Shown here piece by piece: positions 1 to 6,914 of a stretch of 17,683 nucleotides of DNA. Each line of letters opens with the position of its first letter. Position 1 is the stretch's first letter. Location of the stretch: contig CAJTTU010000036.1 of NCBI GenBank assembly GCA_910579325.1, forward strand, positions 13,612 to 31,294, written 5' to 3'. Origin of the DNA: an uncultured Lachnospiraceae bacterium. GTDB lineage: Bacteria > Bacillota > Clostridia > Lachnospirales > Lachnospiraceae. Both the position numbers and the translations under genes were made by a program. The notes under the pieces are model-generated. The model had not been told where the DNA came from. It ran no database searches and saw only the letters and a program-made list of their open reading frames with translations.

Positions 1-1
1 T

Positions 2-532
2 GATGATCATGTAACGATTACTGGGAGAAGCACAGATGAGAAGGAACAAGAAGCGAATTATTTTGCCGCATGCCTGTTAATGCCGTCTGATGATGTTGAT
101 CGCTTTATTGACCTGGAAATACAGAATTTTAAAGAAAATGGATTGTCCGCTATGGATATTGCCAGAATCATGTCCGCATTTAATGTTAGTTTTGATATGG
201 TGTTAAACCGCCTGGAGAGTCTTAATGTTATAGACGCAAATCAGAAGCTTCGCCTCGATAATGAGAGAATGAAAAAGAGAGTTGGCAATCTGCTTCGAAG
301 TGTAGGCGGAAATGCAAGATTGAATTCCCCCAGCAATGAGATCGATATACCCTATGAGTACATTGATTATGTAATTTATAATTACAATCATAATGCGGTT
401 CCGAAAGAAACATTGGAAAAGGTTCTTGCATGTTATCATCTTGGTGTAGAAGATGTCAGGGATAAATTGGTAGAACACAGTGATAATGACGGTGATGATT
501 TGGATGATCTGATAGGAGGTTTAGACGATTGA
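2..532 (+). CDS. ImmA/IrrE-family metallo-endopeptidase, C-terminal part (5' truncated by window)
   Basis: The reading frame is open from the window edge, so the ATG at 80 is internal and the true start lies upstream. Residues encoded at about 44-82 read EQEANYFAACLLMP, the hallmark found after the HExxH zinc site in ImmA/IrrE (DUF955) peptidases. The HExxH itself would be outside the window. A helical segment with FNVSFDMVLNRLESL follows, matching the usual ImmA C-terminal part, then about 90 residues ending in an acidic Asp-rich tail. Known members cleave or activate against Xre-type repressors in mobile elements or stress regulons. The stop codon overlaps the TTG start of the PIN gene by 4 bp, so the two are co-translated. 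I infer that this protein controls or partners the PIN protein. The family call is firm; the substrate is unknown. Confidence 0.85.
   Translation, partial: DDHVTITGRSTDEKEQEANYFAACLLMPSDDVDRFIDLEIQNFKENGLSAMDIARIMSAFNVSFDMVLNRLESLNVIDANQKLRLDNERMKKRVGNLLRSVGGNARLNSPSNEIDIPYEYIDYVIYNYNHNAVPKETLEKVLACYHLGVEDVRDKLVEHSDNDGDDLDDLIGGLDD
514..520 (+). promoter_or_regulatory. Shine-Dalgarno site fixing a TTG start
   Basis: AGGAGGT lies inside the end of the ImmA/IrrE gene, 8 nt before the TTG at 529. It supports initiation at this rare start codon and coupled translation of the PIN gene. Confidence 0.75.
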
Positions 533-1185
533 GAGCCTCTTTAGATACAAATGTTATTATCCATTTTTATAAAGCAGGGCTTCAGGATATACTGTTCGAT
601 TTTTTTGAAGAGGGTGTATTCATCTATGAGCAGATTCGCAATATTGAGTTAGAGAATCATGGACAGGAAATAATTGAAAAAGTTGATTCTGATATTGCTG
701 CCGGAAAAATAGAGTTGTATACAGACCAAAAGTTGAAAGATTTGGCTGTATATAAAATTTTTGAGAATAATGTCAATGAGAATAGAAATTTATACGGAAC
801 AGGTGATTTGGGCGAGGTATATGCAGTTTCTTTAGCACAAACGCTCGGAGCATATTCGCTTGTCACAGATGATACAAAGCAAGGTGGACCATATATGTCA
901 CTGTTACAGTTTGAAGACGATGTTATGCCATTCACTTTTGCGGATATATTGATTTTGAGATTTTTGCTTGGTATAGTAGATGAAAATCAAACTGTAAAGG
1001 ATTTCGATTCAATTAATCGTTTTTCGGATTTGAATTGGGCATTTAAGAGCCAGATAACAAAATTTATTAAAAGGTTTTTTAAGAACCCGTATCGAGATGA
1101 AGATACGAGGTGGATCAAGAAACTTGCCAGTGATAATAATATAAACATTAAGTTGAAACTGAAGGCCTTATGTAAGTTACTATGA
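529..1185 (+). CDS. PIN-domain protein, putative ribonuclease/toxin-like partner of ImmA
   Basis: This is a 218-residue protein starting at TTG behind a strong AGGAGGT. The N-terminus LDTNVII carries the first PIN aspartate (D6). Acidic residues E40/E42, the GDLGE block (D93, E96) and LVTDD (D114) fit the remaining metal-binding positions of a PIN nuclease, within the first 125 residues or so. The last 90 residues form a basic, helical extension beyond a typical 130-150 residue PIN domain. PIN proteins are Mg-dependent RNases and often toxins. Here the upstream partner is an ImmA/IrrE peptidase rather than a small antitoxin. The gene is AT-rich compared with the core genes further right, which suggests acquisition. 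The nuclease fold is well supported; the toxin role is inferred. Confidence 0.8.
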   Translation: MRASLDTNVIIHFYKAGLQDILFDFFEEGVFIYEQIRNIELENHGQEIIEKVDSDIAAGKIELYTDQKLKDLAVYKIFENNVNENRNLYGTGDLGEVYAVSLAQTLGAYSLVTDDTKQGGPYMSLLQFEDDVMPFTFADILILRFLLGIVDENQTVKDFDSINRFSDLNWAFKSQITKFIKRFFKNPYRDEDTRWIKKLASDNNINIKLKLKALCKLL

Positions 1186-1189
1186 CATG

Positions 1190-1369
1190 TTAAGAAACAG
1201 GCAAAAGCCACTTCTCCTGCTTATATCCTTCCATTTCCAGGCGGCTGTGCAGTTCTTCCAGGAAGGATTCCCGTTCTTCTTTTTGCGTCATATTCCCGAT
1301 CCCCGCTACGGTTTTGCTGCCGGTGTCGTCAATGTCAAACTGCTTGCGGTAGCTTTCATATCCCTTGTG
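1190..1369 (-). pseudogene. C-terminal remnant of an unidentified gene
   Basis: On the minus strand a 59-codon open stretch runs from just after a TAA (1370-1372) to a TAA at 1190-1192. It has no plausible start or ribosome binding site. Its translation is protein-like and charged, with motifs such as KQFDIDDTGSKTV, KEERESFLEELHSRLE and EGYKQEKWLL. This looks like the tail of a real protein, not chance sequence. It ends tail to tail with the PIN gene, 5 bp away. I do not recognise the family. Its position beside ImmA/PIN suggests debris of an integrative element. An alternative is one reading frame broken by frameshifts, because the adjacent frames upstream are also open for short distances. 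Confidence 0.45.
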
Positions 1370-1372
1370 TTA

Positions 1373-1805
1373 GAGAAGTCAGGGTTCCTCCTGCAATTGA
1401 ATTTGCCCGCAGCGTTCTTATGGCAACGGCTTGTGACCGGTTCTTCGGACATGTATATTGCTGTTTTGAAGCGAACAAGGAAAGTATAGCACGATCTCAA
1501 AAGCAAATCAATTCATCTGAGACTAAAATTAACAAAAAAATATATGAAAAATATGTACAAAATCCGTAAATTTTAGTAAAATATATTCATATGACAGCAA
1601 ATATAAAATGAAGCCTGAAACGGCCTTCGCAAAATGGAAATTTCCTCTGAATTCTTCGGGATTTTCAGGCGAAGATGCTGGATAGTCTAACACAATTATG
1701 ATAAGATAGATAACAGGGTATGGCGAAACAGTCTGATTAAAAGCAAATATAGAGTTTTGCGGCAAAAGCGCGTTGATTATAAAATTTAGACCGAGGTAAT
1801 GTGAT
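1373..1805. other. Intergenic stretch between accessory edge and phosphatase
   Basis: No credible gene was seen. The left part (to about 1500) keeps the composition of the remnant. The right part is very AT-rich. It contains the inverted repeat at 1613-1670 and possible sigma-A elements for the phosphatase. One candidate is TGGATA (1679-1684), 17 bp, TAAGAT (1702-1707). The other is TTGCGG (1757-1762), 15 bp, TATAAA (1778-1783). Neither is strong. A GAGGT ribosome binding site (1793-1797) precedes the ATG at 1806 by 8 nt. Confidence 0.5.
1613..1670. repeat. Inverted repeat, 8-bp arms, with nested palindromes
   Basis: GCCTGAAA (1613-1620) pairs perfectly with TTTCAGGC (1663-1670) across a 42-nt loop. 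The loop contains GGAAATTTCC (1636-1645) and GAATTC. No T-run follows, so it is not a classical terminator. It could be an element end, a regulatory RNA structure or chance. Confidence 0.4.
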
Positions 1806-2519
1806 ATGGCGGATTATGTGATTGCGGATATTCATGGTGAATATGACATGTTTATGGAATTGCTTGAGAAGATTGAATTGAAGGAAAAGGATACCCTGTA
1901 TATACTGGGAGATATCCTTGACCGTGGCCCCCATCCCGTTCAGGTTTTGCTGAAGCTGATGGAAATGCCGAACGCAGTCTGTCTTGCGGGAAATCATGAG
2001 CTGATGGCCTTAGACTGCCTGGAATTTTTGCGAAAAGAGATTACGGAGGAATCGATTGCGGGGATGGCGCCGCCGGCTATTGACAACCTGCTGACCTGGC
2101 AGCGAAACGGCGGCGTGACAACAATCAACGAGTTTCATCAGCAGGACCGGGAGACACAGGAAGAAGTGATTGAGTTTTTGAAAGATTTCCTGATTTATGA
2201 GGAGCTGACCGTAAACGGAAAAGACTATCTGCTGGTACATGCCGGACTTGGAAATTATGTGCCGGAAAAGGAGATCGAGGCCTATTCCCTGAAAGAGCTG
2301 GTATGGGACAGGGCGGACTATGAAATCCGGTATTTTGACGAGGTCTATGTGGTGACCGGCCATACGCCGACCCAGGAGATCGAGGGGAATCCAAAGCCGG
2401 GATATATTTATCGGGCAAATAATCATATCGCGATCGACTGCGGCGCCTGCTTCTTTGGAGGCAGGCTGGCGGCCATATGTCTGGATACCGGGGAGGAATT
2501 TTATTCCGATGGGCAATGA
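1806..2519 (+). CDS. PPP-type metallophosphoesterase (serine/threonine protein phosphatase-like)
   Basis: This is a 237-residue cytoplasmic protein with the full PPP motif set. DIHGE (D8, H10), GDILDRG (D36, R40), GNHE (N63-E65), VHAG (H145) and TGHTP (H186) form the two-metal site. This family includes bacterial PrpA-type protein phosphatases and ApaH-like diadenosine tetraphosphatases. The length and compact fold fit both, and no motif decides the substrate. It has a GAGGT ribosome binding site and no signal peptide. It is transcribed alone and converges on kdpE with only 17 bp between the stop codons. Role in signalling or nucleotide clearance is inferred. Confidence 0.85.
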   Translation: MADYVIADIHGEYDMFMELLEKIELKEKDTLYILGDILDRGPHPVQVLLKLMEMPNAVCLAGNHELMALDCLEFLRKEITEESIAGMAPPAIDNLLTWQRNGGVTTINEFHQQDRETQEEVIEFLKDFLIYEELTVNGKDYLLVHAGLGNYVPEKEIEAYSLKELVWDRADYEIRYFDEVYVVTGHTPTQEIEGNPKPGYIYRANNHIAIDCGACFFGGRLAAICLDTGEEFYSDGQ

Positions 2520-2536
2520 GCCAGATGATCCCCCCT

Positions 2537-3238
2537 TCATTCGATCCTCATCATGCGGTATCCGACCCCGATATGGGTCTGGATATACTGCGGGGAATCC
2601 GGTTCCGGCTCCAGCTTTTTTCGGAGCGTCGCCATAAAAACCCGCAGGGAGGCGACGTCATTTTCCCAGCTCCGGCCCCAGATATTCTGCGTGATAAAGG
2701 TGTGTGTCAGTACCTTCCCTACATTTTTGGAAAGCAGGCAGAGCAGCTTGTATTCGATCGGCGTCAGGTGAAGCTCCCGGCTATCCAGATAAGCGCAGCC
2801 GCCTGCGTAATCCACCCGGAGCTTTCCGTTTACAAATACGGAACTGGCCGACAGCATTTCGGCGGTCATATAAGAGAGCCTGCGCTGTGTTGCCCGGAGC
2901 CTTGCCAGCAGTTCATCCACTGAAAAGGGCTTCGTCAGATAGTCGTCCGCGCCGGCATCCAGCGCTTCGATTTTATCACTGTCCTCACTGCGGGCGCTGA
3001 TCACGATAATTGGCAGGTTCGACCAGGAACGGACATTTCCGATAACTTCCACACCGTCCATATCCGGCAGCCCCAGATCCAGCAGGACAATATCCGGATT
3101 GTGGGAGGAGGCTTCCAAAATGGCGGTTTCCCCGTTTGCCGCCACTAAGTAACGGTAGTCGTTGGTTTTCAGCGTTGTCGTAATCAGGTTGCGTACCGGA
3201 GGGTCATCCTCCACAACCAATATCAAGGGTTTATTCAT
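2537..3238 (-). CDS. kdpE: KdpE-type response regulator, OmpR/PhoB family
   Basis: This is a 233-residue regulator. The receiver domain (about 1-120) has D11/D12, the phospho-acceptor D54 in VLLDLGLPDMDG, S81 and K103 in the LTKPF motif. A winged-helix domain (about 130-233) ends in the usual YIQTHIGVGYRM recognition region. The ATG lies inside the last codons of kdpD, an 8-nt overlap, which fixes the start and indicates coupled translation. A longer in-frame extension from 3508 is antisense to the kinase end and is not credible. It is the likely partner of KdpD and probable activator of the upstream Ktr/Trk genes, because no kdpFABC is present in the window. Confidence 0.93.
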   Translation of the reverse strand: MNKPLILVVEDDPPVRNLITTTLKTNDYRYLVAANGETAILEASSHNPDIVLLDLGLPDMDGVEVIGNVRSWSNLPIIVISARSEDSDKIEALDAGADDYLTKPFSVDELLARLRATQRRLSYMTAEMLSASSVFVNGKLRVDYAGGCAYLDSRELHLTPIEYKLLCLLSKNVGKVLTHTFITQNIWGRSWENDVASLRVFMATLRKKLEPEPDSPQYIQTHIGVGYRMMRIE

Positions 3239-5975
3239 GCAGTTCAACCTCCCCTGCCGGTAATGTGAATGTAAAAACAGCGCCTTTCGGCTGGTTGTCA
3301 GATACCGTGATTGTCCCGCCATGAGCTGTGACAATGGACTTGCACAGAGAAAGCCCAAGCCCCAGGCTTCTGCGGCTGTCCGCGATCCGGTTGGCCCCGC
3401 TGTAAAACATATCAAAGACTCGGGGCTTTTGCTCGTCGGGAATACCCGGCCCGTTATCGGAAACGGACACGACGATCCATTTCTCTTTCTTTTCCGTGTG
3501 AATCTCAATGACGGAATGGGCGGGCGTATATTTGATTGCGTTATCCACCAGGTTGACTACCACCTGGACGATCAGCTTTGCGTCGATGTGGGCCAGGAGC
3601 AAATCCTGTGAGGAGATAACGCGGATCGTATGTTCTTTGCTTTTCCTGTTGATATGCCGTAAAGCCTCCGTAATCACCTCGTCCATCAATTCCACAGACC
3701 GGGGCAGGCTGACCTGTCCTCCTTCGATTCTGGTAATGGCCAGCAGGTTTTCCACCAGGTTAATCAGCCACATCGAATCATCATAAATATCCAGAAAGGT
3801 CTGCTCCCTGGTCTCGCCGTCCATTTTCCTGTAATTGGCCAATAAGTTGCCGGCGCTTCCGGAGATGGAGGTCAGCGGCGTGCGCAGATCATGGGAGATT
3901 GCCCGGAGCAGGTTTGCCCTAAGCTGCTCATTTTTGGCCAGAATGGCGGCTTCTTCCTTTTCCCTGGCATTTTTGATATTTTCCAGTGCCAGGGCACATT
4001 CCCCAAGGATCGCCAGCAAAACGCTGTTTTCAAAGGAATCTGGGGGAACCTCGCCCATGGAAATGCCTACGACGGCATACGCCCGACTGCCTGCCCGGAT
4101 CGCCAGATACAGGCATTTGGCATCCGAGAAGGTATCCGTTGTCGCGCCTGCGTGCTCATTATTTTGAAGAACCCACAGGGCAACCGCTTTTTCATATTCC
4201 GTGGCCAGCTCGGGCTGCAGGCTGTCCGTAGTCCGGTAAGTGTCCGGCGCGGCCAGTTCCTTCCCGTCCGCGGGATAGATCACCAGGTCTCTTTTCAAAA
4301 GTTTCGTAAGCTGTCTGGCAGTCGCGCTCAGGACAGACCGCTCATCCTTTTCCTTTTGAAGAAGCTGGTTTGTCTCAAACAGGATTTTCGTCCGGAACGC
4401 CGCCCGGGCGGACTGCCTTGCGTTATCTTTCAGCTTTGTGGCAAGGGAGCCTGTCAGGAACGCCACCATAAACATAATGGTAAAGGTTACCAGGTAATTA
4501 GAGTCATAAAAGTGAAAAGTAAAGCGGGGGCTGGTAAAGAAAAAATTAAATACCAGCACGCTTACCAGGGACGTGATGACCCCGCATAGCCGGTTGGATG
4601 TAACGATGGATGTAACGAGGACGCCGAAAATATAGACCGAGATAATATTTGCCTCCGTAAATCCAAGGGCATAGAAAATATAGCTGATCAGCGTGGCGGC
4701 AAGCAGGACAGCGATACTTTTTCCAATATCCCTTGCCGGCATGACGTCCGGCAAGGCAGGGTTCTTATTACGAAGTATCCGGCAAAACACGCCGGCGACG
4801 CATTTGGTCGGATGGAATCCTGACCGGTGCCGGTCGTGTGCCCCGGTGTCCGGAATGATGTAAATATCCAGGTTAGGCGCGGCGGCGATCAGGCGCTCCG
4901 TCAGGCTTGGTTTTCCGAATATCGTTTTTCTGGTTGCCGTGCTGCGGCCGATTACCACCTTGGAGGAGCCGGAAAGCTTTGCGAATTCCGCGATCTGACA
5001 GGGGACATCCTCGCCATAGCTGGTTTCAACGGCAGCGCCCAGTTGTTTTGCCAGCCGTATATTTTCCCGCAGCCGCGTTTTGTTTTCCTCATCCATGGCC
5101 GCCGTGCCAGGCGTCTCTACGAAAAGGGCGGTAAAGCTGCCCCGGAAAGCCCATGCCATCCTTGCGGCGGTACGGATGATCTTTGCGTTGGAAGGGGAAG
5201 AGGAAAGGCATACCAGAATATGTTCGTCGGTATGGTAATCCCCCCGGCTTTGGGTTCTTGCGCTTTCGGTCAGCAGATTCACCCGGTCGGCGCAGCGCCG
5301 CAGAGCGATCTCACGCAGGGCGGTCAGGTTTTCCAGGGTAAAGAAACCGGCGGCCGCCTGTTCCGTCTGTTTGTCCCGGCAGATATTTCCGGCTTCCAGG
5401 CGTTCCAGCAATTCCTCCGGCTCTATATCCACCAGCTCCACTTGGTCAGCCTGGTCAAAAACGGAATCGGGGATGCGCTCCCGCTCAAAAATACCGGTAA
5501 CGGACGCAACCATATCATTTAAACTCTCGATATGCTGTACATTCACCGTGGTATAAACGTCGATTCCGGCGTTCAGCAGTTCCTGTATGTCCTGGTAGCG
5601 CTTGGAGTGGCGGCTGCCTTTCGCGTTGGTATGGGCGAACGCATCCACCAGGATGAGCCGGGGCTTCCTCTTTAATGCGGCGTCAATGTCAAATTCATGG
5701 AGCGTAACGCCGTTATATGGTATTCCCCTGGCCCCCATCTGTTCCAGCCCGCAAAGCAGCGCCGCTGTCTGCGGGCTGGCATGCGTCTCGATGTATCCGA
5801 CCACGACGTCAATTCCCCGTTCCTCTGCCTGACGCGCTGCCTGCAGCATGGCATAGGTTTTTCCGGCGCCGGCGGCATAGCCGAAAAATATTTTCAGTTT
5901 TCCGTGGGATGCATCCGATTGCGCATGGCGGATCGCCTGCAGCGGCTGATCCCGGGTTTGTTTTTGCGGTTCCAT
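3231..5975 (-). CDS. kdpD: KdpD potassium/turgor sensor histidine kinase
   Basis: This is a 914-residue membrane kinase with full KdpD architecture. The N-terminal KdpD domain (about 25-230) has Walker A GYAAGAGKT (32-40). A USP-like domain (about 250-375) follows, then four membrane helices (about 418-513), a GAF-like stretch (about 530-670), HisKA with H695 in AISHDLRTP, and HATPase with NLVDNAIKYTP, DNGPGIP and GLGLSL. SSS at 258-260, exactly 20 residues, then FTALF (281-285) nearly matches the SxS-X20-FTAxY c-di-AMP motif reported for S. aureus KdpD. The start at 5975 has AAGGA 8 nt upstream and matches where family members begin. An ATG at 6026, overlapping the previous stop as TAATG, would add 17 residues but has a poorly spaced ribosome binding site. 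Confidence 0.95.
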   Translation of the reverse strand: MEPQKQTRDQPLQAIRHAQSDASHGKLKIFFGYAAGAGKTYAMLQAARQAEERGIDVVVGYIETHASPQTAALLCGLEQMGARGIPYNGVTLHEFDIDAALKRKPRLILVDAFAHTNAKGSRHSKRYQDIQELLNAGIDVYTTVNVQHIESLNDMVASVTGIFERERIPDSVFDQADQVELVDIEPEELLERLEAGNICRDKQTEQAAAGFFTLENLTALREIALRRCADRVNLLTESARTQSRGDYHTDEHILVCLSSSPSNAKIIRTAARMAWAFRGSFTALFVETPGTAAMDEENKTRLRENIRLAKQLGAAVETSYGEDVPCQIAEFAKLSGSSKVVIGRSTATRKTIFGKPSLTERLIAAAPNLDIYIIPDTGAHDRHRSGFHPTKCVAGVFCRILRNKNPALPDVMPARDIGKSIAVLLAATLISYIFYALGFTEANIISVYIFGVLVTSIVTSNRLCGVITSLVSVLVFNFFFTSPRFTFHFYDSNYLVTFTIMFMVAFLTGSLATKLKDNARQSARAAFRTKILFETNQLLQKEKDERSVLSATARQLTKLLKRDLVIYPADGKELAAPDTYRTTDSLQPELATEYEKAVALWVLQNNEHAGATTDTFSDAKCLYLAIRAGSRAYAVVGISMGEVPPDSFENSVLLAILGECALALENIKNAREKEEAAILAKNEQLRANLLRAISHDLRTPLTSISGSAGNLLANYRKMDGETREQTFLDIYDDSMWLINLVENLLAITRIEGGQVSLPRSVELMDEVITEALRHINRKSKEHTIRVISSQDLLLAHIDAKLIVQVVVNLVDNAIKYTPAHSVIEIHTEKKEKWIVVSVSDNGPGIPDEQKPRVFDMFYSGANRIADSRRSLGLGLSLCKSIVTAHGGTITVSDNQPKGAVFTFTLPAGEVELHE

Positions 5976-6025
5976 ATGGTTTTTCCTTATATTGCGTTTC
6001 CTGAATGGTGCCAAGTCTGCAAACA

Positions 6026-6187
6026 TTATAACATGTCATCCTTGTGGTTTCCACAATCGGCCTGCAATTTATCCTGCAAATCCCGGGCCTGGCGGCAGAC
6101 CTCAAGAAACCTGTCCACCTTTTTCATCAGAAACCATCCGTAGACGACCGCTGACGCCACAACTGCCAGTAATAAAAAATCCTGCAT
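6026..6187 (-). CDS. Small single-span membrane protein of the potassium operon
   Basis: This is a 53-residue protein. The N-terminus is a hydrophobic helix (residues 2-21, FLLLAVVASAVVYGWFLM), followed by KKVDRFLEVCRQ and a charged soluble tail. It sits between ktrA and kdpD on the same strand with small gaps, so it is co-transcribed. GGAAG about 7-8 nt before the ATG at 6187 favours this start. An in-frame ATG at 6217 (63 residues) lacks a ribosome binding site. The stop forms TAATG with an alternative kdpD start. I cannot name a family. It is similar in size and topology to small subunits such as KdpF, but there is no sequence evidence for that. An accessory subunit of the channel or the kinase is an inference. 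Confidence 0.6.
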   Translation of the reverse strand: MQDFLLLAVVASAVVYGWFLMKKVDRFLEVCRQARDLQDKLQADCGNHKDDML

Positions 6188-6250
6188 AGCTTCACTTCCC
6201 GCTGCTGTTTCTTTCATAAAACATCTGCCGCTGTCGTCCGGACGGCGCGT

Positions 6251-6898
6251 TTATATCCGGAAACACTTCTGTACATCTTTATTCCGCCCCAACACCAGCA
6301 TGGTGTTCCGGGCTTCCAGCATCATGTCGGGGGAGACGGCAAGCTCCAGTTTCCCGGCTTTTTTAATCCCCATAATGTTAATTCCGTATTTTTTTCGAAT
6401 ATCGATCTGCCCGATTGTCCGTCCGGCCCAATCCTCCGGAACCGGTATTTCAAATATGGCATGCTCATTATCCAGTTCTATGTAGTCTAAAATATGGTCG
6501 GCGCTGTAGCGGATCGCAGTCCATTTGGCCAGCTGTTTTTCAGGATAGACCACCTCGTCCGCGCCGTTGCGCAAAAGGAATTTCGCCTGCACATCCCTGG
6601 CGGCCCTGGATACCACCAGCTTTGCGCCAAGCTCCTTGAGCAGAGAGGAGGTTTCCAGCGAGCTTTGGAAATCGTTTCCGATGGCGACGATGCAGACGTC
6701 ATAGTTGCGGATTCCCAGCGACGCCAGAAAATCCGCGTTTGTGCTGTCGCCGATCTGGGCGTTTGTCACAAAGGGCAGCACGTCATTGACCCGCTCCTCC
6801 GCATGGTCGACTGCCATGATCTGATGCCCGAGCTGGTTTAAGTGCAGGGCAATGTGCCTGCCAAAACGCCCAAGCCCGATTAAAAGTATTGATTTCAT
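6251..6898 (-). CDS. ktrA: KtrA/TrkA-type potassium uptake regulator (RCK protein)
   Basis: This is a 215-residue cytoplasmic gating subunit. The RCK_N Rossmann fold has GLGRFGRHIA (8-17) and the acidic D31 at the end of beta-2 that binds the nucleotide ribose. The RCK_C domain covers about 130-215. The length fits single-RCK KtrA rather than double-RCK TrkA of enterobacteria. KtrA rings bind ATP/ADP or NAD(H), and in some Firmicutes c-di-AMP at RCK_C, to gate KtrB. It has a very good AAGGAGG ribosome binding site about 8 nt before the ATG. The next gene upstream is its channel partner, 16 bp away. Confidence 0.93.
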   Translation of the reverse strand: MKSILLIGLGRFGRHIALHLNQLGHQIMAVDHAEERVNDVLPFVTNAQIGDSTNADFLASLGIRNYDVCIVAIGNDFQSSLETSSLLKELGAKLVVSRAARDVQAKFLLRNGADEVVYPEKQLAKWTAIRYSADHILDYIELDNEHAIFEIPVPEDWAGRTIGQIDIRKKYGINIMGIKKAGKLELAVSPDMMLEARNTMLVLGRNKDVQKCFRI

Positions 6899-6914
6899 AT
6901 TGCTGTTTCCTCCT

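Noticed and set aside
2520..2536. Possible terminator between the phosphatase and kdpE
   Set aside because: The 17-bp gap has no hairpin or T-run.
3239..3508. N-terminal extension of KdpE upstream of 3238
   Set aside because: It would read 90 codons inside the kinase gene in another frame; the receiver domain starts normally at 3238.
4827..5522. Plus-strand open frame of 231 codons over kdpD
   Set aside because: Antisense to the KdpD and USP domains; no domain of its own.
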